Shown: positions 52,957 through 62,631 of the stretch, in pieces | Position numbering within the stretch: the first letter of the stretch is position 1 | How the letters are laid out: each line of letters opens with the position of its first letter | Source: Ancylobacter sonchi | GTDB taxonomy: Bacteria; Pseudomonadota; Alphaproteobacteria; Rhizobiales; Xanthobacteraceae | Direction of reading: 5' to 3' | Length of the DNA stretch: 64,000 bases | Assembly (NCBI RefSeq): GCF_018390695.1 | Contig: NZ_JAHBGF010000028.1 | Coordinates: 62,001 to 126,000, forward strand | The notes under the pieces: model-generated | Told to the model about the DNA's origin: nothing | The model's input: the letters and a program-made list of their open reading frames with translations, nothing else | Databases searched by the model: none | Translations under genes and position numbers: made by a program

Positions 52957-52979
52957 GCCCGGGCCGTGGCGGCCCGGGC
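52957..52979 (+). other. GC-only stem-loop after the binding-protein gene
   Basis: Nine-bp stem GCCCGGGCC (52957-52965) and GGCCCGGGC (52971-52979), loop GTGGC, 17 nt after the stop and 35 nt before the ATPase GTG. Hairpins at this point commonly stabilise the binding-protein message relative to the transporter genes. Confidence 0.6.
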
Positions 52980-53013
52980 CTTGCTTCCGTCCGTTCGCAG
53001 CGAGGAGTGCGGC

Positions 53014-54092
<1,079 letters not shown>

Positions 54093-54096
<4 letters not shown>

Positions 54097-54953
54097 AACC
54101 GCGCGTCGCCCCGGCCATCTTCCTCGGCATCCCCACCGTGTTCCTGGTGGGGCTGTTCGTGCTGCCGCTGCTCTCCATGCTGGTGTTGAGCGTCTGGCGG
54201 ACCGAGAACTACCACATCATCCGCGACTTCAGTTTCCACAATTACGAGGTGCTGGCGACCGAAGGCGCCTATATAACCTTCCTGGTGCGCTCGCTGGTGA
54301 TGGCGAGCGCGGTGTCGCTGATCTGCACGCTGCTCGCCTGGCCGATCGCCTATGGCATCACACTCTATGGCGGGCGCTACAAGCTCCTGTTCTCGCTGGC
54401 CTTCGCCGTGCCGTTTCTCACCGGCGAGGTGCTGCGCATCATCGCGCTGCAGGGCCTGCTCGGCCCGCTCGGGCTGCTCAACGGCGTGCTGCTGTCGCTC
54501 GGCGCCGCGCCGCTGCGCGTGATCATGTACACCAATGTCGCCAGCGCCATCGGCCTCGTCTATCTCTACCTGCCGATCGTGGTGACGGTGATCTACCTGT
54601 CGCTGCTCAATTTCGACCAGCGGCTGATCGATGCCGCGACGATCTTCGGGGCGAGCCCGGCGCGCGCCTTCTTCGAGGTCACCTGGCCGCTCAACCTGTT
54701 CGGCACGCTGATCGGCTTCGCGCTGTGCTTCATTCCCTGCCTGTCGGCGACGCTGGCGCCGCGCTTCCTCGGCGGCCCGAACGGCACGCTCTACGGCATG
54801 GCGATGGCGCAGCAATTCGGCGAGAGCGGCACCTGGGCGCTCGGCGCCGCCATGGGCGTCGTTCTGTTCGCGGTGTCGGTGCTGCTGGTGGTCGGGGTGG
54901 CCCGGCTGATCGACCTGCGCCGCACCGGCTTCACCGGCTTCGGGAGGGGATGA
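54093..54953 (+). CDS. ABC transporter permease, PotB-like
   Basis: Permease of 286 residues with about six hydrophobic segments (AIFLGIPTVFLVGLFVLPLLSMLVL, LVMASAVSLICTLLAWPIAYGI, LAFAVPFLTGEVLRIIALQGLL). The EAA loop DAATIFGASPARAFFEVTWPLNLFG contacts the ATPase. It begins with ATGA overlap with the ATPase gene and ends with ATGA overlap with the second permease. Confidence 0.92.
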
Positions 54954-55792
54954 GCATGTCCATGAAGCTCGGCAAATGGAAACCGGGAAAGATCGCCCTT
55001 TTGGCGACGGTCGCCGTCTCCTACCTGTTCCTCTACCTGCCGGTCGTCCATATCGGCCTCGCCAGCTTCGCGCGGAATTCCAACTTTCCGTACCCGCCGA
55101 AATGGTCGCTCGACATCATGGCGCGGCTGTTCTCCAACTCGCTGTACCAGACCGCGCTCGGCAACAGCCTGATCATCGGCATCTTCGCCGCGCTGCTGTC
55201 CACCGCGCTGGCCGGGCTCGCCACCATCGGGCTGATGCGCCATGCCGGACGCCGCGCGCCGCTCTATCTCGCCTTGTTCATCGCCCCGCTTTTCGTCGCG
55301 GAGGTGCTGCTCGGCATCTCCTCGCTAATCTTCAACGGCCTGTTCCTTGGGCTGCAGGGCAACATGATCTCGGCGATCCTAGCGAACACGGTGCATTGCT
55401 TCAGCTATGCGCTGCTCATCATCGCCACCCAGCTCTACCGCTATGACTGGCGGCTCGACGACGCGGCGATGGTGTTCGGGGCGAGCCCGGCGCGCACCTT
55501 CTTCGAGGTGACGCTGCCCTTGATCTGGCCCGGTCTGCTCGGCGCCTTCATCGTCACCTTCATCATGGCATTCAACAATCTGGAGATCTCCTTCTACCTG
55601 CTCGGCGCGACGCCGACCTTGCCCTCGGCTGCCTGGGGCGCGCTCCGCTACGGGGTGAAGCCGGAGCTTTATGCGCTGGCGACCTGTGTGAACCTGATCG
55701 TCTTCGCGCTGCTCGCCATCATGTTCGTGCTGATGAGGACCGGTCTCCTCACCTTCGGCCACCGGCCGGAGCGCGAGCGCAGCGCCGTGTAG
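54950..55792 (+). CDS. ABC transporter permease, PotC-like
   Basis: Second permease of 280 residues with six hydrophobic segments (ALLATVAVSYLFLYLPVVHIGLASF, LIIGIFAALLSTALAGLATIGLM). The EAA loop DDAAMVFGASPARTFFEVTLPLIWPG is conserved. It completes the heterodimeric pore. The start MSMSMKLG overlaps the first permease stop. Confidence 0.92.
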   Translation: MSMSMKLGKWKPGKIALLATVAVSYLFLYLPVVHIGLASFARNSNFPYPPKWSLDIMARLFSNSLYQTALGNSLIIGIFAALLSTALAGLATIGLMRHAGRRAPLYLALFIAPLFVAEVLLGISSLIFNGLFLGLQGNMISAILANTVHCFSYALLIIATQLYRYDWRLDDAAMVFGASPARTFFEVTLPLIWPGLLGAFIVTFIMAFNNLEISFYLLGATPTLPSAAWGALRYGVKPELYALATCVNLIVFALLAIMFVLMRTGLLTFGHRPERERSAV

Positions 55793-55856
55793 CGTGGGTG
55801 CAAGCCGGGTGGTGCGGAACTTGCGTTCTCCCGATCGGTCAGATCGCGGAGGCATT

Positions 55857-57380
55857 GTGAGGCTGCTGGATTCGCTCGCGCTCGATATCGACAGGGTTGC
55901 CGATGCCCCGTTGCACCGGCAACTCTATCGCCGGCTCGTCGAGGAGATCACCGCCGGCTCGCTACGGCCGGGCGAGAAGCTGCCGTCGACGCGCGACTTC
56001 GCCGGGCTGCTCGGCGTGTCGCGCAACACGGTGCTGCTCGCCTTCGACCATCTGATTTCCGAGGGCTATCTGCAGCCGATGACCGGCTCCGGCACTTATG
56101 TCGCCCGGGACCTGCCCGAACAGCTGCCCGCCAAGGCGCCGGCGCGCATCAACCCCGCCATCGAGGCGGCCGGGCATCTCAGCCGCTCCCTGGCCCCGGA
56201 CACGGCGATCACCCATGCGCCGTCCACCTTGCGCCACATGCGCCGGCCGGTGCCGTTCCGCGCCAACTTCCCGGCGGTCGACATGTTCCCGGTCCGGCAA
56301 TGGGCGAGCCTCGCGGCCAACCTTTATCGCGAGCTCGATCCCGGCGCCGCCGGCGAACTGCTCGGGGAGGGCGATCCGCAAGGCTACGAGCCGCTGCGCA
56401 TCGCCATCGCCGAACATGTCGCGCTCAGCCGGGGCCTCACCTGCACGCCGCGCAACATCGTCATCTTCGCGGGTGCGCAGCATGCGGTGGATCTCGCCTG
56501 CCGCATCCTGCTCACCCCGGGCGAGCATGTCTGGTGCGAGGACCCGGGCTATGACGGCATCTATGCCTCAGCGACTGCGGCCGGGGCCATTCCGGTCGCC
56601 GTGCCGGTCGACGGGGAGGGGATCGAGGTGGAGCAGGGCATCGCACGCGCCCCCGATGCCCGGCTCGTCTATGTCTCGCCCTCCAAGCAGTTCCCGCTCG
56701 GCATGGAACTGAGCCTCGAACGGCGCCACGCTTTGCTGCAATGGGCGAGCGCCGCCGGCGCCTGGGTGCTGGAGGACGATTACGACACCGAGTTCCGCTA
56801 TGCCGGCCGGCCGATGCCGGCGCTGCACGCGCTGGATCGCGAAGGGCGGGTGCTCTATTTCGGCACCTTCAGCAAGATGCTGTTCCCCGGCCTGCGTCTC
56901 GGCTTCGCCGTGCTGCCGGATGCGCTGGTGGAGGCGTTCGTCTCGGCGCGCGCCATCGTCGGGCGCTATTCGCCGATGCTCGAACAGGCGCTCGTCGCCC
57001 GCTTCATGGAGGACGGCCATCTCGCGACGCATGTGCGCCGCATGCGGCGGCTCTATGCACGGCGGCAGGACTATCTGCTGCAAGCGATCGAACGACGGCT
57101 GTCCGGCTGGATGACCGCCGCGCCGACCAATACCGGTATGGAGATCATCGCAAGCCTCGCCGAGGGGCTGAGCGGGCGCCTGGTGGCGGAGGCGGCAGCC
57201 CGCCGGGGGCTGGAGATACTGCCGATTGCGGCGCTCGCGCGCGAAGCGGAGGTCGATCACCTGATCACGCTCGGCTTCAGCGCCTTCGGCGAAGCGCAGA
57301 TGGATGAGGGGATCGACATCCTGCACGACATCTTCGTCGCGATGGAGCGTGGCGATACCCCAATGCCCAACGCGGGCTGA
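55857..57380 (+). CDS. MocR/PdxR-type GntR regulator with aminotransferase domain
   Basis: Protein of 507 residues from a GTG after GGAGG. The GntR winged helix (PLHRQLYRRLVEEITAGSLRPGEKLPSTRDFAGLLGVSRNTVLLAFDHLISEGYLQPMTGSGTYVA) is joined by a long linker to an aminotransferase domain with AGAQHAVDLACRILL, VYVSPSKQFPLG, EDDYDTEFRY and FGTFSKMLFPGLRLGF, the Lys binding PLP. It follows the transporter by 64 bp on the same strand. Likely regulator of the transaminase-transporter unit, sensing its amine or amino acid. Confidence 0.9.
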   Translation: MRLLDSLALDIDRVADAPLHRQLYRRLVEEITAGSLRPGEKLPSTRDFAGLLGVSRNTVLLAFDHLISEGYLQPMTGSGTYVARDLPEQLPAKAPARINPAIEAAGHLSRSLAPDTAITHAPSTLRHMRRPVPFRANFPAVDMFPVRQWASLAANLYRELDPGAAGELLGEGDPQGYEPLRIAIAEHVALSRGLTCTPRNIVIFAGAQHAVDLACRILLTPGEHVWCEDPGYDGIYASATAAGAIPVAVPVDGEGIEVEQGIARAPDARLVYVSPSKQFPLGMELSLERRHALLQWASAAGAWVLEDDYDTEFRYAGRPMPALHALDREGRVLYFGTFSKMLFPGLRLGFAVLPDALVEAFVSARAIVGRYSPMLEQALVARFMEDGHLATHVRRMRRLYARRQDYLLQAIERRLSGWMTAAPTNTGMEIIASLAEGLSGRLVAEAAARRGLEILPIAALAREAEVDHLITLGFSAFGEAQMDEGIDILHDIFVAMERGDTPMPNAG

Positions 57381-57634
57381 GCTGGCTGGAGGACGACCGG
57401 TTCCCATCCTACGACCACCTCCGAGCCAGCTCCGTCTTCCCAGACGTTCGGCCCGGATACACGCTCCCAAGGGAGAGCCATGGTCGTGCTTTGCCGGGCG
57501 CCGGCGCGTTGGTCGTCTATCATCGTATCGTCCTCCTCCCGAAGACGACGGAATCAGGATTTCATCGCCGCAGCAACGACGATGCTTTTGTCGGAATCGC
57601 CACGCGACGGAACTGAGCCTGCGCTGGCGACGTC

Positions 57635-58450
57635 TCAGTTCCCACGTGGCAAGGTTCTGAGCCAGCTGACTAATGCCGACAAATCGCCATCCGTGAGTTG
57701 CGCATATGCCTTTGTTTGCATGGGAGCCGCGAGCGGACGGCCGTCCGGCGTGACACCGCGGACAAGAGAGCGACGAATATCGTCGTCACTCCAGTCGGCG
57801 AGGCCGCGCGGAGTGATGTCGGGTGCAACGACCGTTCCCCAGGGACCTTCGAAAACGGCGCCGCCATGCCCAAGTCCGGCCGCGAGGTCGGGCTCGCCAT
57901 CGGCGCGCGGAGTGGAATGGCAGCTGAGACACCGCGCCACCGTTCCAAGATACCGGCCGTGCTCGACCTCGCCGGTACCGGCTGCCGGTCCGGCCATGGC
58001 GGCCGCGGAGGCCTTCGGCGCAATCGTATAGAAGGGAGCGGCCGTTGGATTTTGCGCCGGCTTAAGCGTACGCAGATAGGCGACGATAGCGTCGCGGTCC
58101 GCATCGGTCAGCGCGGCGTAGAAGTCATATGGCATGGCCGTCGACATCTGGGACCCATCCGGCCGCACCCCGTGAGTGATGGCATGGCCGATCTGCTCAT
58201 CGGTCCATGTGCCGATGCCGGTGTCCGGATCCGGCGTGATGTTCGAGCCCTGCACCTTGTAGGCCGACGTCTCGATGGTTCGCCCGCCGGCAAAGGGTTG
58301 GTTGCCCGGTCCGGGCGTGGTGTGGCAGCGCCCGCAGATCGCCACGGCGTTGACGAGATAGGCGCCGCGGGCGGGCACAGAATCCTCCGCACGGATTGTT
58401 ATCGGCGCTAGCGATACCGCAACGACCACAGCGATGCCCAAGGCCCTCAT
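57635..58450 (-). CDS. Dihaem cytochrome c family protein
   Basis: Periplasmic protein of 271 residues with a signal peptide (MRALGIAVVVAVSLAPITIRA) and two haem-binding motifs, CGRCH at residue 39 and CLSCH at residue 174, in two homologous halves. Methionine candidates for axial ligands are in QMSTAMPYDF and APMQTKAYAQL. DRDAIVAYLRTLKPAQNP and GDLSALVSWLRTLP are the conserved C-terminal helices. It resembles cytochrome c subunits of periplasmic alcohol or aldehyde dehydrogenases. At the end of the mxa run it could accept electrons from a methanol dehydrogenase-type enzyme; that role is inferred. Confidence 0.85.
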   Translation of the reverse strand: MRALGIAVVVAVSLAPITIRAEDSVPARGAYLVNAVAICGRCHTTPGPGNQPFAGGRTIETSAYKVQGSNITPDPDTGIGTWTDEQIGHAITHGVRPDGSQMSTAMPYDFYAALTDADRDAIVAYLRTLKPAQNPTAAPFYTIAPKASAAAMAGPAAGTGEVEHGRYLGTVARCLSCHSTPRADGEPDLAAGLGHGGAVFEGPWGTVVAPDITPRGLADWSDDDIRRSLVRGVTPDGRPLAAPMQTKAYAQLTDGDLSALVSWLRTLPRGN

Positions 58451-58474
58451 CACGCGCTCCCCCAATCTTGTTTG

Positions 58475-59482
58475 TTATCGCTCCAGCATATCCTCGCCCG
58501 CGCCGGTCTCCCAGTGTTCGGGCAGGACGACGAGGTTGCGCGGTCCGGCGCCGACGGGAACATGCGCAACGACATGAGCGCGGCTGACGTCGACGATCGT
58601 CACCTCGTCGTCGGCCCAGGCGACCGCGGCAGCACGCTGGCTTGAGAGCGCGACGATCCCTTCCGGATAGGAGCCGATCTTCGGCCGCGCCAGAATGGCA
58701 TGCGTGGTGGCATCGATGACCGCCATCGTGCCGCTCTGCTGATTGGCGACCGCCACGCGCGCGCCATCGGGCGTGACCGCGACACCGTAGGGCATCAGCC
58801 CGACCTTGAAGCGCGCGGTTTCCTCCAACCGCGCCGTATCGATCATCGACAGGTCGCCGCTCTGGACATTGGCGACGTAGAGCTGTCCGCGATCGGGCGA
58901 GAGAGCCAGCGCGAAAGGTGCCCGGCCCGTCGGCACGGTCGCCGCACGGGTCATCGTGGCGAGATCGACAACGCTTACCTGGTTACTCTCGCGATCCGCG
59001 ACATAGGCCCGTCGCCCGACCGCATCGACCACCAACCCGGCCGGTGCCTTTCCGACGGCTATCCGTCCGGTCTCGTGACCACTGGCGGCATCGACGCGGA
59101 TAACGGCATCCGAGCTCCAGTCGCTGACAATCAGGGTACGGCCGGCCTCCGTGACGGCGATGCCGAACGGTTCGCGGCCAACGCGGAAGCTCGTCTCCAA
59201 CCGGCGCGTGCCGATATCTATGCGTGAGATGAGGCCGAGATCGGGGTGGGTGACATAGAGCGTGCGTCCGTCCGGCGCGGCCGCGAGACCGGCGGGCACG
59301 CGTGGCACGGAAATTTCCGCCACAACAATGGCCTTGCCGACGTCGATCAGCGTCACCACGCCAGCCTGCTGCGAGACGACGGCGATCAGTGGGTCCGCCA
59401 ACACCCCCCGTACCGGAAGCAGGCCAGCCGCGAGGCCAAGCGCGGCAAGAAAGCGCTTCCGTCCAACGGATATGGACCTCAC
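58475..59482 (-). CDS. YVTN-family beta-propeller protein
   Basis: Protein of 335 residues from a GTG overlapping the mxaD stop (GTGA). A signal peptide (GRKRFLAALGLAAGLLPVRGVLADP) is followed by seven blade-like repeats of about 42 residues, each with P.G...sPDG..lYV.......v.viD.....: for example PRVPAGLAAAPDGRTLYVTHPDLGLISRID, REPFGIAVTEAGRTLIVSD and RAPFALALSPDRGQLYVANVQSGDLSMID. Such proteins accompany PQQ-dependent alcohol oxidation genes. The ligand or enzyme partner is unknown. It lies between mxaD and the cytochrome gene. Confidence 0.85.
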   Translation of the reverse strand: MRSISVGRKRFLAALGLAAGLLPVRGVLADPLIAVVSQQAGVVTLIDVGKAIVVAEISVPRVPAGLAAAPDGRTLYVTHPDLGLISRIDIGTRRLETSFRVGREPFGIAVTEAGRTLIVSDWSSDAVIRVDAASGHETGRIAVGKAPAGLVVDAVGRRAYVADRESNQVSVVDLATMTRAATVPTGRAPFALALSPDRGQLYVANVQSGDLSMIDTARLEETARFKVGLMPYGVAVTPDGARVAVANQQSGTMAVIDATTHAILARPKIGSYPEGIVALSSQRAAAVAWADDEVTIVDVSRAHVVAHVPVGAGPRNLVVLPEHWETGAGEDMLER

Positions 59483-60006
59483 GACCCGCCGGCCTTGCTC
59501 TTGAGCCCGTCGAGTCCCTGTCGGATGAAATCGCCCATCGCGGCGATGGCTGCGGCATCGTCGAGCCCCTCGGGCGGCTCGTTGGTGGTGTCGGCCCGAT
59601 AGAAGCGGGCGTCCCACACCACCTCGCTGCCGCCGCCGGACGGTTTCACCTGGATGCTGGCGGTGTAGAAGCTCACCGGCAACGCCTCGGTGTTCTCCTT
59701 GCCGAGACGATAGGAGAGCCGCCGCTCGTTCGGGTCGACCTCGTCCAGCCCCTCGGTGATGTCGCCCTTTTCCAGCGTGAGGATGCGCTCGGCTCCTGCT
59801 GCATCGCCGCCGGTGAAGCTCACCCTCCTTACCAGCGGATGCCATTCGCCGATCGCACCGAAGGAGGCGAGCACTGCCCAGACCTTCTCCGGCGCTGCCT
59901 CGATCGTTATGCGCTCCTCGGCGCGCTGCGGCGTAGGACCATGGGCGGCCAATGGTGCGAGACAGGTAGGGAGGAGAGCGGCAGCGAGCAACAATCTGCG
60001 GAACAT
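59479..60006 (-). CDS. mxaD: MxaD-like SRPBCC protein
   Basis: Periplasmic protein of 175 residues with a signal peptide (RLLLAAALLPTCLAPLAAHG). The SRPBCC (START/Bet v 1-like) domain reads RITIEAAPEKVWAVLASFGAIGEWHPLVRRVSF and GAERILTLEKGDITEGLDEVDPNERRLSYRL. MxaD in methylotrophs stimulates electron transfer from methanol dehydrogenase to cytochrome cL. Its identity rests on position directly after mxaL plus the domain. It starts 14 bp after mxaL. Confidence 0.88.
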   Translation of the reverse strand: MFRRLLLAAALLPTCLAPLAAHGPTPQRAEERITIEAAPEKVWAVLASFGAIGEWHPLVRRVSFTGGDAAGAERILTLEKGDITEGLDEVDPNERRLSYRLGKENTEALPVSFYTASIQVKPSGGGSEVVWDARFYRADTTNEPPEGLDDAAAIAAMGDFIRQGLDGLKSKAGGS

Positions 60007-60020
60007 GTTGGTTTCCTTGT

Positions 60021-60989
60021 TCAGCTAGGAAGTCGGTCCGGCCGGCGACCGGCAAGGGCACCGAGGCCGAACAGCGTCGTCAGGGCAATGAGCGCGAGGG
60101 CGGCCGGGATGCCGGCCATGTCGACCCGGACCTCGACGAGGTGGGCACGCGTGTCGGCTTCCACCGCCTTCCACAGCGCGGCGGGATCGCGCAACGCCGC
60201 GAAGCCAAGGCCGGTCTGTGCGGCGAGGCGACGTAAACCGTCCTCCCGCATGGCGCTCAGATGCTCGGTGCCGGTCGCCGGTTCACCGCCCCACGGGGCA
60301 TTGCGCGGGTTCCAGCCGGCCCGCGAGGGGGCATCGGCCGGCGGCGGGCCGCTGCGGTTCTCCTGCGGCACGTCCTGTTCGGCGTAGAAGCCGATCTCGC
60401 GGCCGTCCTCGTTGTATTTCGGGATCGGCGACGGCTCGGCCGCGCCGACACCCACCAGCAGCCCGGCAACGGCGCCCGGCTCGCCCTCATAGGCGGGCAG
60501 TTCCCCGCCGGCCAACGGTGGTGCCTCCTGGCCGTCGGTGAGGAAGACGAGATCGGCCTTCAGGCTACCGGCGATGGCGAGCGCCGCATGCACGCCGCGC
60601 GCGATGTAACTGTCGCCTTCCCACGCCATCCGCCAGTCGAGCGCGTCGATGGCGCCGTCGATGGCGGCGAAGTTCTCGCAGACCTCGGCGGGCTCGAACA
60701 GAAGGAAGCTGCGCCGTTCGGTGAAGATGCCGAGTCCGAGGCGCGACTGACACGGCAGATCCGCCAGTAGGTTGCGTGCGGCGCGCTTCGCGATGGCGAG
60801 CCGCGAGACCGGTTCACCGCCTTGCAGATAGTCACGGACATTCATGCTGCCGGTGATGTCGATCACCACCAGCAGATCGCGGGCCTGCCGGGTTAGCGTC
60901 AATCGCGGCAAAGCGAGCGCCGCCGCCAGCGCCAGCAGTGCCACGACGAGCAGCCAGAACCGCCAGTCGCGGATGAGGCGCGCGCGCAT
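60021..60989 (-). CDS. mxaL: MxaL, von Willebrand A domain protein
   Basis: Membrane-anchored protein of 322 residues: an N-terminal helix (FWLLVVALLALAAALALPRLTL), a vWA domain with MIDAS motif D44-x-T46-x-S48 (VVIDITGSMN) and VFLTDGQEAPP, and a C-terminal helix (GIPAALALIALTTLFGLGALAG). MxaL acts with MxaA, MxaK and MxaC in inserting calcium into methanol dehydrogenase. The ATG at 60989 overlaps the mxaK stop by 1 nt (TGATG). Confidence 0.9.
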   Translation of the reverse strand: MRARLIRDWRFWLLVVALLALAAALALPRLTLTRQARDLLVVIDITGSMNVRDYLQGGEPVSRLAIAKRAARNLLADLPCQSRLGLGIFTERRSFLLFEPAEVCENFAAIDGAIDALDWRMAWEGDSYIARGVHAALAIAGSLKADLVFLTDGQEAPPLAGGELPAYEGEPGAVAGLLVGVGAAEPSPIPKYNEDGREIGFYAEQDVPQENRSGPPPADAPSRAGWNPRNAPWGGEPATGTEHLSAMREDGLRRLAAQTGLGFAALRDPAALWKAVEADTRAHLVEVRVDMAGIPAALALIALTTLFGLGALAGRRPDRLPS

Positions 60990-61561
60990 CACGGCAATCC
61001 TCGCGGCACGCCCGGCAGGTCGGTCCACAGGCGCTTGGCGGCTTCCGGTGGGATTTCCTCGCCCGAGGTCTCGATCTGCGGGAAATCGCGCACCAGCCGC
61101 ATGGCGACGTCGAGATTGTATTTCGCGTCCCAGAAGCCGGGATCCAGCATCAGGGCGCGCCGGTAGCCCTCCTTCGCCAGCCGCACCAGCAGTACCGCCG
61201 GGTCGATGTCGTTGCTCTCCAGATGGCCGATGGCGACCCGCAGCCGCCCATTGGAGAGATCGTAGAAGGCCGCAGCGGCCAAGCGCGGCGCGCCGGTGGC
61301 AGCGATGCGGTTCATTAGCGGCTGGGCTTCGTCGAAGCGGTCGCGGGTGGTGAGGAACGCAAGCCGGGCGAACAGCAATTCGGGACGGGCATCGGTGGCG
61401 ACGGGGACATCCCGTCCGGCGGCAAGCGCGGCGATGGCGGCATCGACACCCCTATCGAGGATGAGCCGGACCGAAAAAGCGACGCCTGCACAGAGGCTTA
61501 TGGCCAGCAGGATGGCGCCGGTGCAGAGGGCTGATCGGCCGCGTCGGATGCCCAACCTCAT
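60989..61561 (-). CDS. mxaK: MxaK-like protein
   Basis: Protein of 190 residues with an N-terminal membrane helix (GAILLAISLCAGVAFSVRLIL) and a helical, TPR-like periplasmic region: LARFAFLTTRDRFDEAQPLMNRIA-type repeats, AAAFYDLSNGRLRVAIGHLESN and RALMLDPGFWDAKYNLDVAMRLVRDFPQI. The last segment is shared with MxaK proteins. It is needed for calcium incorporation into methanol dehydrogenase. Its place between mxaC and mxaL in the canonical order supports the call. Confidence 0.88.
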   Translation of the reverse strand: MRLGIRRGRSALCTGAILLAISLCAGVAFSVRLILDRGVDAAIAALAAGRDVPVATDARPELLFARLAFLTTRDRFDEAQPLMNRIAATGAPRLAAAAFYDLSNGRLRVAIGHLESNDIDPAVLLVRLAKEGYRRALMLDPGFWDAKYNLDVAMRLVRDFPQIETSGEEIPPEAAKRLWTDLPGVPRGLP

Positions 61562-62631
61562 GCCGCCCTCCGCACGGCGGGTTGCGGTCGAGCCGCAGCC
61601 GCTGTGGGGACCGAGCGCACGAGGTTGCGCTCGGCGAGCTTGGCGAGCAGGAGCAGGGTTGTAGCGCCTGCCGCCACCGCGAAGGCCGGCCGGGCGAGAT
61701 CGCGGCGCGGCACCCGCTCAAAGTAGGTGATCGGCCGGGTTTCCTGCCGGTCGATCTCGGCGATGGCCTGCTCGACCGCCCGCGGGCTGGTCGCCTCGAA
61801 GGCACGGTAAGGCACACCAAGGCTTTGAAAGAACAGATGAAGATGCCGTTCGGGATTGGCCTGCGGCGTGTTCTCGCCGGGCGGCGGTTCCTCGAAGATG
61901 CCCTTGGCGCCGCGCGAACGCAGGAACAGCCAGTAGAGATGCACCGGCGTGCGCGCTACCGCGTCGCGCAATGTCTCCTGCACTTTGCGGTCGATCAGCG
62001 CCGCGCCGTCGGACACCAGGAGGATCGCCCGCGATGCCTCGTCCTCGTCGTCTGCGAAGGAAGAAAGCGCCAGCGCCAATCCGCGCCCGACATCGGTGAA
62101 GGCGAGGCCGGGCCGGTCGATGGCGGCGATGGCGGCGCGCACCACCTCGTGGTGGTCGGTCAGCGGCAGCACCGGCATCGGCGAGGTGGAGAACGCCGCC
62201 ACCCCGATGCGATCGCGTGCGCGGCGGGCAACGAAATCGTCCAGAAGTCGTTTGGCCACAACGGATTTTGCCTCCTGGTCACCGCTCGGCGCGCGGTCGG
62301 CGAAGCTGTTGTCCATGCTGGAGGAACGGTCGAGCAGCAGCACGAGATGCGCGCCGGTGCCCTGCCGCGCGATCATCTGCTCGCGCCGGTGCAGGCCGGC
62401 TAGTCCCAGCACGATGGCGAGGATCGCAACGCTGCCGGCGAGGCGCAGGCTCAAGCTCACCGCGCGCGAGAGGCCATCCGCCGGTGCGAGGAAAACGGAA
62501 GGAATACCTTGTCGAATCAACGGGCTAGCGGCGAGGGGGAGGGCGGCGAGAACGAGGAGGCCGAGCAGCAGGGGATGGTCCACGCCCCAGCTGCCCGTCA
62601 GGCTCTGCCACGCTCCCGCCACCCAGCTCAT
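61558..62631 (-). CDS. mxaC: MxaC, von Willebrand A domain protein
   Basis: Membrane protein of 357 residues with helices near the N-terminus (LLLGLLVLAALPLAASPLI; SVAILAIVLGLAGLH) and a vWA domain with an intact MIDAS D101-x-S103-x-S105 (LLLDRSSSMDNS), FTDVGRG and LVSDGAAL. A C-terminal helix is present (AFAVAAGATTLLLLAKL). Part of the methanol dehydrogenase maturation machinery. Four-nt overlaps with both mxaA and mxaK imply one transcript. Confidence 0.92.
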   Translation of the reverse strand: MSWVAGAWQSLTGSWGVDHPLLLGLLVLAALPLAASPLIRQGIPSVFLAPADGLSRAVSLSLRLAGSVAILAIVLGLAGLHRREQMIARQGTGAHLVLLLDRSSSMDNSFADRAPSGDQEAKSVVAKRLLDDFVARRARDRIGVAAFSTSPMPVLPLTDHHEVVRAAIAAIDRPGLAFTDVGRGLALALSSFADDEDEASRAILLVSDGAALIDRKVQETLRDAVARTPVHLYWLFLRSRGAKGIFEEPPPGENTPQANPERHLHLFFQSLGVPYRAFEATSPRAVEQAIAEIDRQETRPITYFERVPRRDLARPAFAVAAGATTLLLLAKLAERNLVRSVPTAAAARPQPAVRRAA

